A stretch of DNA of 64,000 nucleotides, from the NCBI GenBank assembly GCA_018268675.1, contig JAFDWB010000079.1, positions 61,999 through 125,998 of the forward strand, given 5' to 3'. The position numbers were made by a program, and so were the translations under genes. The stretch comes from Actinomycetota bacterium. Lineage in GTDB: Bacteria; Actinomycetota; Thermoleophilia; Solirubrobacterales; 70-9. Below are positions 1 to 8,448 of the stretch, one piece after another. Position 1 is the stretch's first letter. Each line of letters opens with the position of its first letter. The notes beneath the pieces are model-generated. The model worked only from the letters and a program-made list of their open reading frames with translations. It searched no databases and was not told the origin of the DNA.

Positions 1-1
1 C

Positions 2-1009
2 GCCGAGTTCCTCGCCCCGGCGATCAAGGCGAACGCGGTCTACGGCAACGGCTACCCGCTGTTCACGGCGCTCGGCCGGCCGCTGATCGCGCAGCTCGCG
101 GTCGAGTACGCGCGCCGGTCGAACTGCGACACGATCGCCCACGGCTGCACCGGCAAAGGCAACGACCAGGTGCGGATCGAGGCCACGGTGGCGACGCTGG
201 CGCCGGAGCTGCGGACGATCGCGCCGGTGCGCACCTGGGCGATGGGGCGCGACGAGGAGATCGCCTACGCCCGCGACCACGGGATCCCGGTGAAGGGCGG
301 GACCGAGGTGGCGCCGTATTCGATCGACGACAACCTCTGGGGGCGCTCCTCGGAGGGCCGCTGGATCGAGGATCTGGAGCACGCGCCCGAGGACGACGTC
401 TTCCAGCTGGTGACGCGGCCCGAGGAGGCACCGGACGAGGCGCAGGTGGTGAGGATCGGTTTCGAGGCCGGGCTGCCGGTGTCGATCGACGGCGAGCGGC
501 TCGGCCTGGTCGACCTGCTCGAACGGGCGGCCGCGCTGGGGATCCGCCACGGGGTCGGGATCGTCGACCACATCGAGGACCGGATCGTCGGCCTCAAGGT
601 GCGCGACATCTACGAGGTGCCGGCGGCGGCCCTGATCCTGACCGCGCACGAGGAGCTCGAGCGCCTGGTCGGCACGATCCACCAGAACCAGTTCAAGCCC
701 CAGATGGACCAGCGCTGGGGATACCTCGTCTACGCCGGCCTCTGGTGGGAGCCGCTGCGCGAGGACCTCGACGCCTACATGTCGGCGGTCAACGCCCGGG
801 TCACCGGCGAGATCGGCCTGCGCCTCTACAAAGGCAGCGTCCGCGTCGTCACCCGCTCCTCCCCGAACGCCGTCTACGACGCCTCCCTCGCGAGCTTCGC
901 CGCCTCCGGCGAAGAGCTCTTCTCCCAGACCTCGTCCCCAGGCTTCATCGAGCTCTGGTCCCTGCAGTCCCGCCTGGCCCACCAGCTGCGGGAAAGGGAC
1001 GGGGGGTAG
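2..1009 (+). CDS. argG: argininosuccinate synthase, 3' part
   Basis: ATP-dependent ligation of citrulline and aspartate to argininosuccinate in arginine synthesis; cytosolic. The window opens inside the gene, so the N-terminal ATP-binding P-loop is missing. Reading from base 2 the protein begins AEFLAPAIKANAVYGNGY and continues through AHGCTGKGNDQVRIE, the conserved citrulline/aspartate-binding region of the family. It then runs to a TAG at 1007-1009, giving about 335 visible residues of a family near 400. The C-terminal segment LYKGSVRVVTRSSPNAVYD is also typical. The open frame is unbroken from base 2, so the ATG at 170 is internal and not the start. Confidence 0.96.
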   Translation, partial: AEFLAPAIKANAVYGNGYPLFTALGRPLIAQLAVEYARRSNCDTIAHGCTGKGNDQVRIEATVATLAPELRTIAPVRTWAMGRDEEIAYARDHGIPVKGGTEVAPYSIDDNLWGRSSEGRWIEDLEHAPEDDVFQLVTRPEEAPDEAQVVRIGFEAGLPVSIDGERLGLVDLLERAAALGIRHGVGIVDHIEDRIVGLKVRDIYEVPAAALILTAHEELERLVGTIHQNQFKPQMDQRWGYLVYAGLWWEPLREDLDAYMSAVNARVTGEIGLRLYKGSVRVVTRSSPNAVYDASLASFAASGEELFSQTSSPGFIELWSLQSRLAHQLRERDGG

Positions 1010-1560
1010 GCGGCGGCTTTTGCGCCCGTCCGAGGTGCATCCTGGACGTGAGGGTCCGTGGGGAGCGAACAGGGACGGCACGAAGTCGGACTTCCGTGAC
1101 GGTCCTCGCGAGGAGGGGAGCGCTCCCGAGGCCGGGGATCGAGGGGCCCGGAGACCCGCTGAGTGAGTTTTCCACCGTATAGGGGGGCAAAGTCACGCAG
1201 CGTGATTTCACCTTGCCATGTGGCGACCCAGATCCTCGCAGCGCGTTCTCCCCGACCTGGCGCCGTCCAGCTGTTCCTTATGGCCGATATACCGGCATAA
1301 GGAACAGCTGGACGGAGGGCGTCCTCCTGACCAGGACGAGGTCCCCGATCTTCCCGACGTCTATGTCACGAGTTCCCGCTTCGGTGACGGACCCGCGCCG
1401 CCGTCACACTCCCGCGACCCTTCCTCCGCACCCGGCGTCCCGCTGTCGAACTCACCCCGGCGCGCCCCGCCGCCTTCCCTTCCGGACCCTGAAACTTTTG
1501 TGTCGCTTTATCGTCAACTAGCCGGGGAAAAGAGGGGGCGGCGCTAGCCTCGATGCCGCT
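1010..1560. other. 551-base intergenic region with palindromes
   Basis: No convincing gene. Short frames here (for example 1213-1547) are GC-driven and match nothing recognised. The stretch holds a 12-base palindrome GGGAGCGCTCCC at 1116-1127, an imperfect hairpin GGCAA...TTGCC at 1186-1217 enclosing TCACG/CGTGA, and the large inverted repeat at 1263-1315. Close to the next gene, TAGCCT at 1545-1550 lies ten bases before the TTG start at 1561 and could be its -10. I looked for a c-di-AMP (ydaO) riboswitch, common before cell-wall hydrolase genes, and saw no recognisable core. Confidence 0.6.
1263..1315. repeat. 53-bp near-perfect inverted repeat
   Basis: The arms are 1263-1286 and 1293-1315. 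The outer 20 bases (CCGTCCAGCTGTTCCTTATG) pair perfectly, followed by one bulged G and CCG/CGG, around a short ATATAC centre. There is no U-tract, so it is not a simple terminator. The architecture (about 20-bp stem, ATATA at the centre) resembles the unrelated-sequence palindromes at 49087-49147 and 61240-61288. Confidence 0.85.
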
Positions 1561-2631
1561 TTGGCGTCGGCTCGGACCAGATCGGATCCCTTCGCCCTGG
1601 TCGGCGCGGGGGCGCTGCTCGGGGTGCTCGTGGCGCTCGTGTTGGCGCTGGCGCCGGGGGCGCGGGCGGCGGATCGAGGGAAGCTGGAAGCGAGATTGGC
1701 CGCGGGGCGTGAAGAAGCGAGCGCTCTGGCGGGGCAGCTGCAGGCGAGCCAGGCCGAACTGGCGGGCGCCGAAGCGGAAGCGGCGCGGGCCGAAAAGCAC
1801 GAGGAACGGCTGTCGGGCCTGCTTGCCGAAGGCGAAGCGCGGGAGGCGCAGCTGAGCGAGGAAGTGGCGACGACGCGGCGCCGGCTGGCAGTCGAGAAGG
1901 CGCGCCTGCGGCGCTCGCACGCGGCGCTGGCGGCACGGGTCGTGGCGATCTACGAGAGCGGCGTGCCGGAAACCGCGAACCTGATCTTCGGCTCCGGCAA
2001 TTACGAAGAACTGGTCACCCGCGACGCCTACCTGCGGGAGATCAACGAAGCCGACACGGCGCTGGCCCGGCGGGTCGGCGAAGCGCGCAACGAAGTGCGC
2101 CACGAGGTGACGGTGGTGGCGGCGGCGCGCCGCAAGGCGGTCGCCTATGACGAACGGATGGCGGCCGCGCGCGAAGAAATCGCCGCGGTCCGCGAAGCGG
2201 CGGCGGCGTCGGCCGCGCATCTGGCCGCGGTCAGCGGCGCCCGCGAAGCCGCGCTCTCGCGGCTGAAGGGCGACATCGAATCCTGGGTCGGCGACATCAA
2301 GCAGATCCGCGCGGGGGAAGCGCGGGCGCGGCGCGAAGCCGCGGAAAGCGAAGCGGAAGCCAACGCGACCGCCGAAACGGAAGTCGGCCGCTGGCTCGGC
2401 GGGCCTTACTCGATCCCGACCTACATCGTGATGTGCGAGTCGGGTGGCAATTACAGCGCCGTCAACCCGTCGAGCGGCGCCGGCGGCGCGTACCAGATCC
2501 TCCCCTCGACCTGGGAACTGTACGGCGGCCGGGGCGAACCGCAGAATGCGCCGAAGGCCGAACAGGACCGGATCGCCGCCGAAATCTGGGCCGACTCCGG
2601 GCCGAGTGCCTGGGTCTGCGGCAGCCTCTGA
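1561..2631 (+). CDS. exported coiled-coil protein with transglycosylase-like domain
   Basis: Probable secreted peptidoglycan-active protein. Residues about 10-37 form a signal peptide (hydrophobic VGAGALLGVLVALVLALA, then ARA-A). Residues about 38-270 are an Ala/Glu/Arg-rich coiled coil, as in the helical N-terminal arms of cell-wall hydrolases. The C-terminus has the resuscitation-factor/transglycosylase-like signature: IVMCESGGNYSAVNPSSGA, then GAYQILPSTW and a closing WVCGSL. The Glu of CESGG is the likely catalytic acid and the two Cys could pair. The TTG start is chosen because no ATG or GTG lies upstream in frame and later starts would cut the signal peptide. Glu is written mostly as GAA, unlike dnaE next door. 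Confidence 0.8.
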   Translation: MASARTRSDPFALVGAGALLGVLVALVLALAPGARAADRGKLEARLAAGREEASALAGQLQASQAELAGAEAEAARAEKHEERLSGLLAEGEAREAQLSEEVATTRRRLAVEKARLRRSHAALAARVVAIYESGVPETANLIFGSGNYEELVTRDAYLREINEADTALARRVGEARNEVRHEVTVVAAARRKAVAYDERMAAAREEIAAVREAAAASAAHLAAVSGAREAALSRLKGDIESWVGDIKQIRAGEARARREAAESEAEANATAETEVGRWLGGPYSIPTYIVMCESGGNYSAVNPSSGAGGAYQILPSTWELYGGRGEPQNAPKAEQDRIAAEIWADSGPSAWVCGSL

Positions 2632-2734
2632 ATCTCCCCATCCGCAGCCTCCGGCACGGAAATTTCCCATTCCGGTGCGGCAAATGTAACTTTTCGCGCA
2701 CCACCATTGCGATTTTTCGGCCTACGGTCTATCC

Positions 2735-3079
2735 ATGGAGACGATGACCGACACGGGCACCGAAAAGCGGGTCGACGAGCTCTCGAAACGCGTCGACCGT
2801 GGCTTTGAACAGGTGGATCGCTGTTTCGAGCAGGTCGACCACCGATTCGTGCAGGTCGACCGGCGCTTCGAGCAGGTCGACCACCGATTCGAGCAGGTCG
2901 ACCGGCGCTTCGAGCGGGTCGAAACCGACATCCGCGAACTGCGGAGGGAGATGACTGCAGGATTCCGGGCCACGCAGGAAGGCTTCGCCGGCATCCACAA
3001 GCTGATGATCCGGTTCTTCGCGACCACGCTGAGCAGCGTCGTCGCCGGGGTCCTGGTCCTGCTCGCGTCGCACTATTGA
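2735..3079 (+). CDS. heptad-repeat protein with C-terminal membrane anchor
   Basis: 114 residues, function unknown. Residues about 10-75 are a nearly exact seven-residue repeat (FEQVDRC, FEQVDHR, FVQVDRR, FEQVDHR, FEQVDRR, FERVETD) that must form a continuous coiled coil. The C-terminus (about 90-112: FFATTLSSVVAGVLVLLA) is one membrane helix, so the coil faces the cytoplasm or periplasm from a tail anchor. The repeat is also exact at DNA level (see 2825-2908). TACGGT at 2723-2728 lies six bases before the ATG, with no ribosome-binding site, so the transcript may be leaderless. Similar short coil-plus-anchor proteins exist in many phyla without a known role. Confidence 0.65.
   Translation: METMTDTGTEKRVDELSKRVDRGFEQVDRCFEQVDHRFVQVDRRFEQVDHRFEQVDRRFERVETDIRELRREMTAGFRATQEGFAGIHKLMIRFFATTLSSVVAGVLVLLASHY
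2825..2908 (+). repeat. two tandem 42-bp coding repeats
   Basis: Units 2825-2866 and 2867-2908 are identical at 41 of 42 positions (GTG versus GAG near the middle). They encode two 14-residue double heptads of the coiled coil. Such identity points to recent duplication or slippage, and copy number may vary between strains. Confidence 0.9.
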
Positions 3080-3150
3080 GCGAAAGGGGCCGGATTTAGG
3101 GGCAAACGCGGTCGGTTCCGTCACCTCGTCTTGACATAGTCGGAGGTGTC

Positions 3151-6100
3151 GTGAGCACGCCTGCCGCAGTCCACCTCCACGCCCACAGCGAGTACTCGCT
3201 GCTCGACGGCCACTGCAAGATCGACGCGATGGCGAAGCGGGCGGCAGACCTCGGGCAGCCCGCGCTCGGGCTCACCGACCACGGGGTGATGAACGGCGCG
3301 GTCGACCTGTACAAGGCCTGCAACAAGCAGGGGATCAAGCCGATCGTCGGGCTCGAGGCCTACCTGGTCGACGACCGCCAGGCGATCAAGGAGCAGACCC
3401 GGTACGAGCGCAACCACATCACCCTGCTGGCCGAAAACGACACCGGCTTCGCCAACCTGGTCAAGCTCACCTCGGCCGGGTTCCTGGAGGGGTTCTCGCG
3501 CGGCAAGGCGAACGTCGACATGGAGCTGCTGGCGCGCCACTCGGAGGGCGTCATCGCGCTCAGCGGCTGCCTCGCCTCGCGCCTCTGCCGACGCCTGGTC
3601 GAAGAGCGCGAGGACGACGCCCGCGCCCACCTCGACGACCTGATCCAGGCCTTCGGCCCCGAGCAGGTCTACATGGAGGTGCAGAAGAACGGCATCGCCG
3701 AGCAGGACAAGGCGAACGCCGGGATCGTCCGCTACGCGAAGGAGCTGGGCCGGCCGCTGGTCGCCACCGCCGACGTCCACTACCTCACCCGCGAGGACTA
3801 CGACAACCACGCGGCGCTGCTGTGCGTGCAGACGAAGTCCACCCTGGAAGCGCCGAAGCTGAGCTTCGACACGAACGAGTTCTACATCAAAAGCAGCGAA
3901 GAAATGCACGAGGCGTTCGCCGAGTGGCCCGAGGCGGTGCCGACCTCGCTCGAGGTCGCCGAGCGCTGCTCGCTGAACATCGAGCTCGGCAAGCTGCTGC
4001 TGCCGCGCTACCCGACCGAGACCGGCGAGGAGCCGGAGGCGATGCTGCGCCGGATCGCGGGCGAAGGCCTGCGCGCCCGCTACGGCGACCCGCCGCCCGC
4101 CGAGGCGGTCGAGCGGCTCGACTTCGAGCTCGGCGTGATCGAGGAGATGGGCTTCTCCTCCTACTTCCTGATCGTCTGGGACTTCGTCACCTGGGCGAAG
4201 GAGAACGGCGTCGCGGTCGGCCCGGGCCGCGGCTCGGCGGCGGGCTCGATCGTCTCCTACGTGTTGCGGATCACCGACCTCGACCCGCTCGCCGAAGGCC
4301 TGATCTTCGAGCGCTTCCTCAACCCCGGGCGCAAATCGATGCCCGACATCGACATCGACTTCTCGGTCCGCGGCCGCGAGCGGATGATCCGCTACGTCGC
4401 CGACAAGTACGGCCGCGAGTCGGTCGCCCAGATCATCACCTTCGGCAAGATGGCGCCGCGCGCCGCGACCCGCGACGCCGCCCGCGTGCTCGGCTACGAC
4501 TACGGCACCGGCGACCGGCTGGCGAAGCTCATCCCGGAGCCGATCATGGGCCGCAGCCCCTCCTTCGAGGAATGCCTGGCGCCGGGGCAGGAGCTGAAAG
4601 GCGCCTACGACGCCGAGCCCGACTCGAAGAAGATCGTCGACGTCGCCCGCGGCCTCGAGGGGATCATCCGCAACAACTCGATCCACGCCGCCGCGGTGGT
4701 GATCGCCGACCGGCCGCTGCACGAGGTGGTGCCGCTCCAGCTCGCCGAGGACAAGACGGCACCCGCCAATCCCGACGGCAAAGCCGGCAAGCCGGAGCGC
4801 CAGTACAAGATCGTGACCCAGTACTCGATGGGCCCGATCGAGGAGATGGGCCTGCTGAAGATGGACTTCCTCGGCCTCCGCAACCTCGACGTGATCGAGG
4901 ACGCGATCGACATCATCCGGCGCTCCCGCGGCGAGGAGATCCAGATGGACTCGATCCCGCTCGACGACAAGAAGACCTACGAGATGCTGGCGCGCGGCGA
5001 CTCGACCGGTGTCTTCCAGTTCGAGTCCGACGGGATGCGCGACGCCCTGCGGCGGGTCGGGCCGACCGAGTTCCGCGACCTGGTCGCGCTCGGCGCCCTG
5101 TACCGCCCCGGCGCGATGGCCTACATCCCCACCTACGCGAAGGGGAAGAAGGATCCCTCGACGGTGAGCTACCCCGACCCGCGCCTGCGCGCGATCACCG
5201 AAGAGACCCACGGCTGCGTCATCTACCAGGAGCAGCTGATGGAGATCTCGCGCTCGATGGCGGGGTTCTCCGGTACCGAGGCGGACGACCTGCGCAAGGC
5301 GATCGGCAAGAAGAAGCGCGACCTGATGGCGACCATGAAAGACAAGTTCATGGAAGGGCTGGCGAAGTCGAACACCGCGCCGAACGTCGCCAGGGACCTC
5401 TGGAAGCTGAACGAAGCCGCCGCCGACTACTCGTTCAACAAGTCGCACGCCGCGTGCTACGGGCTGATCTCCTACCGCACCGCCTACCTCAAGGCCAACT
5501 ACCCGGCCGAGTACATGGCGGCGGTGATCTCCTCGGTGATGAACACCAAAGACAAGGTCCCGTTCTTCGTCAACCGCTGCGCGGAGATGGGGATCGACGT
5601 GCTGCCGCCCGACGCGAACGCCTCCGACCACAGCTTCGTCGTCTCCGAGAACGCGATCCGCTTCGGCCTCGACGCGGTGAAGAACGTCGGCCACGCGGCG
5701 GTCGAGGCGATCCTGCGGGCGCGCGAGGACGGGCCGATCAGTTCGATCTACGACTTCTGCGAACGGGTCGACGCGCGCGCGGTCAACAAACGGGCGATCG
5801 AATGCCTGATCAAATGCGGCGCGCTCGACGCCACCGGCGCGACCCGCAAGGGCATGTTGGAGGCGCTCCCCGCCGCCCAGGCCTCCGGCCAGAAGGCGCA
5901 GGAAGACGCGCAGCTCGGCCAGGGCTCGATCTTCGACTTCGGCGACGACTCGATCGGCGGCGGCGCGGCCCCGGCGCAGGCGCGGCCGCCGATCTCGGCT
6001 GCCGAGTTCGACCGCGCCGAGCTGCTGGCGATGGAGAAGGAGACGCTCGGCACCTACCTCTCCTCGCACCCGCTGACCGAAGTCGGGCCGGCGCTCCGGG

Positions 6101-6696
6101 CGCGCGTCGACTGCAGCCTCTCGGAGCTCGACCGCAAACCGGACGGCGCCTGGGTGACGGTCGGCGGCATCGTCGTCGAGACCAAAAAGATCCGCACCAA
6201 GAGCGGCAGCCAGATGATGTTCGCCACGCTCGACGACGTCGAGGGTCAGATCGAGATGCTCGTCTTCAAGGCCGACGAGGCGGAGAGCGCGCAGGTCATC
6301 GCCCCCGACGCGATCGTGATCGTGCGCGGCCGGATCGACCACAAGGACCGCAACGAGACCAAGCTGGTCGTGCAGGAGGCGCAGCGCTTCGAACCCGACG
6401 CCCAGGAGGTCGAGCGGGCGGCCCAGAACGCGCCCGCGAAATCCCCCGCCGCGCCGGTGTCGAGCGGCCCCTTCCAGTTCTCGCTCCCGGCCGCGAAGGC
6501 GGCGGACCCGGTGGTGCTCGACGAGTTGAAGACGCTGTTCGAGGATCACAAGGGCGATTCCGACGTCCACCTCGTGGTGGAGACGCCCGAAGGCCCGCGG
6601 ATGATCCGCTGCGGGGAGAAGTACAAGGTCCAGCAATCGCCCAATCTCCGCTACGAGATCGAGCAGCTGCTGGGTGCCGACACGCTCGCCGCTTGA
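3151..6696 (+). CDS. dnaE: DNA polymerase III alpha subunit
   Basis: Replicative polymerase catalytic subunit, cytosolic, 1181 residues, the usual length of actinobacterial DnaE1. The PHP domain opens at HLHAHSEYS (residues 8-16), a metal-binding signature kept intact. The polymerase core shows PGRGSAAGS near 357 and the catalytic aspartates in PDIDIDF near 398. A helix-hairpin-helix region (around KNVGHAAVEAIL) and a C-terminal OB fold from about 1001 (WVTVGGIVVETKKI) follow. GTG start: the initiating residues lead directly into the PHP domain. CATAGT (3135-3140) ten bases upstream may be a -10, and GGAGGT (3142-3147) could serve as ribosome-binding site though only three bases from the start. 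No intein is present. Confidence 0.97.
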   Translation: MSTPAAVHLHAHSEYSLLDGHCKIDAMAKRAADLGQPALGLTDHGVMNGAVDLYKACNKQGIKPIVGLEAYLVDDRQAIKEQTRYERNHITLLAENDTGFANLVKLTSAGFLEGFSRGKANVDMELLARHSEGVIALSGCLASRLCRRLVEEREDDARAHLDDLIQAFGPEQVYMEVQKNGIAEQDKANAGIVRYAKELGRPLVATADVHYLTREDYDNHAALLCVQTKSTLEAPKLSFDTNEFYIKSSEEMHEAFAEWPEAVPTSLEVAERCSLNIELGKLLLPRYPTETGEEPEAMLRRIAGEGLRARYGDPPPAEAVERLDFELGVIEEMGFSSYFLIVWDFVTWAKENGVAVGPGRGSAAGSIVSYVLRITDLDPLAEGLIFERFLNPGRKSMPDIDIDFSVRGRERMIRYVADKYGRESVAQIITFGKMAPRAATRDAARVLGYDYGTGDRLAKLIPEPIMGRSPSFEECLAPGQELKGAYDAEPDSKKIVDVARGLEGIIRNNSIHAAAVVIADRPLHEVVPLQLAEDKTAPANPDGKAGKPERQYKIVTQYSMGPIEEMGLLKMDFLGLRNLDVIEDAIDIIRRSRGEEIQMDSIPLDDKKTYEMLARGDSTGVFQFESDGMRDALRRVGPTEFRDLVALGALYRPGAMAYIPTYAKGKKDPSTVSYPDPRLRAITEETHGCVIYQEQLMEISRSMAGFSGTEADDLRKAIGKKKRDLMATMKDKFMEGLAKSNTAPNVARDLWKLNEAAADYSFNKSHAACYGLISYRTAYLKANYPAEYMAAVISSVMNTKDKVPFFVNRCAEMGIDVLPPDANASDHSFVVSENAIRFGLDAVKNVGHAAVEAILRAREDGPISSIYDFCERVDARAVNKRAIECLIKCGALDATGATRKGMLEALPAAQASGQKAQEDAQLGQGSIFDFGDDSIGGGAAPAQARPPISAAEFDRAELLAMEKETLGTYLSSHPLTEVGPALRARVDCSLSELDRKPDGAWVTVGGIVVETKKIRTKSGSQMMFATLDDVEGQIEMLVFKADEAESAQVIAPDAIVIVRGRIDHKDRNETKLVVQEAQRFEPDAQEVERAAQNAPAKSPAAPVSSGPFQFSLPAAKAADPVVLDELKTLFEDHKGDSDVHLVVETPEGPRMIRCGEKYKVQQSPNLRYEIEQLLGADTLAA

Positions 6697-6720
6697 GGGC
6701 CCCGAACGGCTTGAACCGCT

Positions 6721-6748
6721 TTGTTCCGCGGTCCGACGTCCCTAGACT
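6721..6748 (+). promoter_or_regulatory. candidate leaderless promoter
   Basis: TTGTTC at 6721-6726 and TAGACT at 6743-6748 with a 16-base spacer. The hexamer ends six bases before the ATG at 6755, so transcription would begin at or next to the start codon. It is the clearest two-box example of a pattern seen before many genes in this window. Confidence 0.5.
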
Positions 6749-6754
6749 TAACCA

Positions 6755-7129
6755 ATGACCGCTACCCGCACCGAGGTCGGCGAGTGCCGCCAATGTCGCT
6801 CCTTCTGCGACAAGATGGTGGAGCCGCGCGGCTGCATCGAACTCGGCTGCCGCTTCCTCTACAGCTACGTCGACCGCCTCGACGGCCGCCAGTACGTCGG
6901 TTGCATGCAGGAAGTCTTCGGCGCCCAGGTCGATCTCGCCGCGGTGCTCGAGAAGGGCGGCTTCGGCGGCGTCAAGATGACCGGCACGCCGCTGCCCCAC
7001 TGCCAGTTCTCGGTCGAGCAGGCCTACAACGGCGAGGGGGAGAGCTACGACTGTGTCAACCGGAGATTTTTCGACTGCACGGATGACGGGGTCGAGGGGT
7101 TGCGGGCGTTCGATCTGCGGGACGTTTAA
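6755..7129 (+). CDS. cysteine-rich conserved hypothetical protein
   Basis: 124 residues, not matched to a named function. Nine cysteines: C11, C14, C18 (CxxCx3C), C27, C32, C50, C83, C100 and C108. There is no signal peptide or membrane helix, so a cytosolic zinc or iron-sulphur site is more likely than disulphides, but that is inference. It stands alone 58 bases after dnaE and has its own leaderless-type promoter. The far side is a palindrome-containing convergent gap. The even spread of cysteines along the whole protein argues against a short zinc-finger regulator. Confidence 0.6.
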   Translation: MTATRTEVGECRQCRSFCDKMVEPRGCIELGCRFLYSYVDRLDGRQYVGCMQEVFGAQVDLAAVLEKGGFGGVKMTGTPLPHCQFSVEQAYNGEGESYDCVNRRFFDCTDDGVEGLRAFDLRDV

Positions 7130-7250
7130 GCGGGGATGGGACGTTAAGGACGGTCTGCGAGGGGGCGCCCTTCCGGAGCGCGCCGGGCATCGGCTGGGGG
7201 ATGGCGTCTCAGGCGGTGTGTGTTTTGCTGGAAAGGGACGGGGGGCCGTG

Positions 7251-7297
7251 GTGAGTTCGCAGAAACCCTCGGTATGCGCGGATAAGTGCGAACTCAC
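7251..7297. repeat. 47-bp palindromic element, GTGAGTTCGCA type
   Basis: Arms GTGAGTTCGCA (7251-7261) and TGCGAACTCAC (7287-7297) are perfect complements around 25 bases ending GGATAAG. A second copy with the same ends, same total length and the same GGATAAG lies at 32373-32419. Both sit between convergent genes. The surrounding 7130-7423 has no gene I can support. Confidence 0.85.
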
Positions 7298-7423
7298 TCG
7301 CTGGTGGCGACCCCACAACGCCCCGAGGCGCGACCCCGCCCGGACCAACTCGACCTTGGGCCATCCGGCGGTCGGTGACGCGGCGGTCCCCCCGGCCGCC
7401 GCATCATTCCTCCGGTTGTCGAG

Positions 7424-8044
7424 CTATCCGATGGCTCCGACCTTCAAGGCGACGATCTTCGGTTCGGGGATGATCACGTTGTTTTCGAAGGCCCGACACT
7501 GATCGCTCAGTTCGGTGGGAGCCGTCACCGTGACGGTCGCCACGCCCGTCACGACGCCGTCGGTTTCGCTCGCCAGTTTCGAGTAGAAGCTGGCCTCCTG
7601 GGTGGCGCCGGCGTAGATGTAGCAATCGAGCTCCGCTTTGCCGCCGCTTGGTTGCGCGGTCTGCGACGCGATCACCTGGTAGATGCCCGCGGGTACCGTC
7701 ACCGAGGCTCGGATGCTTTTTTCGACGCCCGCGGTCGCGCTCCCGAACGCGCCGGTGTCGGAGTAGAGGGTGCTCGGGCCGATCGGACCTTCTTTGCCTT
7801 CTTTTCCTTCTTTCCCGGCCGTGCCTTCCTTGCCCTGCGGACCCGCCGGTCCGGTCAGGGCCGCCTTCGCCGCCGGGCTGAGTTTCGCCGGGGTGATCGC
7901 GCCTTTCTTGATCTGCTTGGAGCCGACGCTGTTCTTCGGCAGTATCGACGTCGTCGCGTAGGCGGTGCCTCCACCGAGGACGAGGACTGCCAGGACGGTG
8001 ACCATGACGTTCGAATAGGTCAACCTGCTTCGCAACCGCTTCAT
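7424..8044 (-). CDS. exported protein with collagen-like Gly-X-Y stretch
   Basis: 206 residues, probably surface-exposed; function unknown. Residues 12-30 form a signal or anchor helix (VMVTVLAVLVLGGGTAYA). Then come LPKNSVGSKQIKKGAITPAK, a module shared with the protein at 61480-62340, and about nine Gly-X-Y triplets (GPAGPQGKEG onward, residues about 65-92). A C-terminal beta-rich globular domain has two cysteines. ATG chosen because AAGGAA lies a few bases upstream on the minus strand and MKR leads into the helix. Collagen-like exported proteins of this layout are common in Thermoleophilia; roles in adhesion or surface coat are speculative. Confidence 0.65.
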   Translation of the reverse strand: MKRLRSRLTYSNVMVTVLAVLVLGGGTAYATTSILPKNSVGSKQIKKGAITPAKLSPAAKAALTGPAGPQGKEGTAGKEGKEGKEGPIGPSTLYSDTGAFGSATAGVEKSIRASVTVPAGIYQVIASQTAQPSGGKAELDCYIYAGATQEASFYSKLASETDGVVTGVATVTVTAPTELSDQCRAFENNVIIPEPKIVALKVGAIG

Positions 8045-8448
8045 CTGACGTGTTCCTTCCGGAGTTTGGTGGGAGAGGAGAGACGAGACAGCGCGGACAT
8101 CTCACCATCCCCAGGCGCAGTTGCCAAGGGAACCTCGACCAATGGGCTGGTCTCGACGCTGCCCTGGCGAGGGTGCCTCGCCGAGCCCGGGAAGTTTCGG
8201 AGACCTCTCTCTCCTATCCCAAGTACATGGGGGAGTTCGCCGTCCGGAGCGCGTGTGGGGCCATCGGATGTCCCTCCGAATGAAGCTCACGGACAGGCGC
8301 CTGAACCCTCCCCGGCTACCCAGCTGCGCAACGGCTTCAGGCGGAGGACACCCGATGGCCACCCGCAAACCCCAGAACCCTTGGCGTCCCTCGCGAGCCC
8401 GACACCGATCCATGTACGACGACACAGATTGGTGTAGGATGCCAAACC
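8045..8448. other. 404-base divergent intergenic region
   Basis: Lies between two divergently transcribed genes and should hold promoters for both. For the gene at 8449, TAGGAT at 8435-8440 lies eight bases before the GTG. A perfect small hairpin GGCGAGG-GTG-CCTCGCC is at 8166-8182 and a long inverted repeat at 8259-8360. No coding sequence is supported. Confidence 0.55.
8259..8360. repeat. 102-bp inverted repeat, possibly related to the sqdB/menD palindrome family
   Basis: Left arm 8259-8285 (from GGCCATCGGATGTCCCTCCG) pairs with right arm 8335-8360 over about 26 bases with a one-base indel and a few mismatches. The loop (49 bases) contains GAACCCTCCCCG, close to the GAACCTCCCCG core of the elements at 37969-38039 and 43441-43507. 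Its arms share GTGTCC/GGACAC-type ends with the 37969 copy. I regard membership in that family as possible, not shown. Confidence 0.6.

Noticed and set aside
1213..1547. Two overlapping short frames on the plus strand before 1561
   Set aside because: Pro/Arg-rich translations, overlap with the palindrome, and no ribosome-binding site or motif.
1010..1560. Riboswitch (c-di-AMP type) before the cell-wall hydrolase-like gene
   Set aside because: The long gap and gene type made it likely, but I could not find the conserved core; only palindromes are clear. A covariance-model search would decide.
2825..2908. Regular repeats that might be a CRISPR array
   Set aside because: Tandem units without spacers, in frame with a heptad-repeat protein.
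3121..6636. Very long open frame antisense to dnaE
   Set aside because: High G+C coding sequence leaves few stops on the other strand. The translated product is a compositional mixture of Arg, Val, Asp and Leu without motifs, and dnaE is certain. The same holds for other long opposite-strand frames, such as those over gltX, gatB and leuA.
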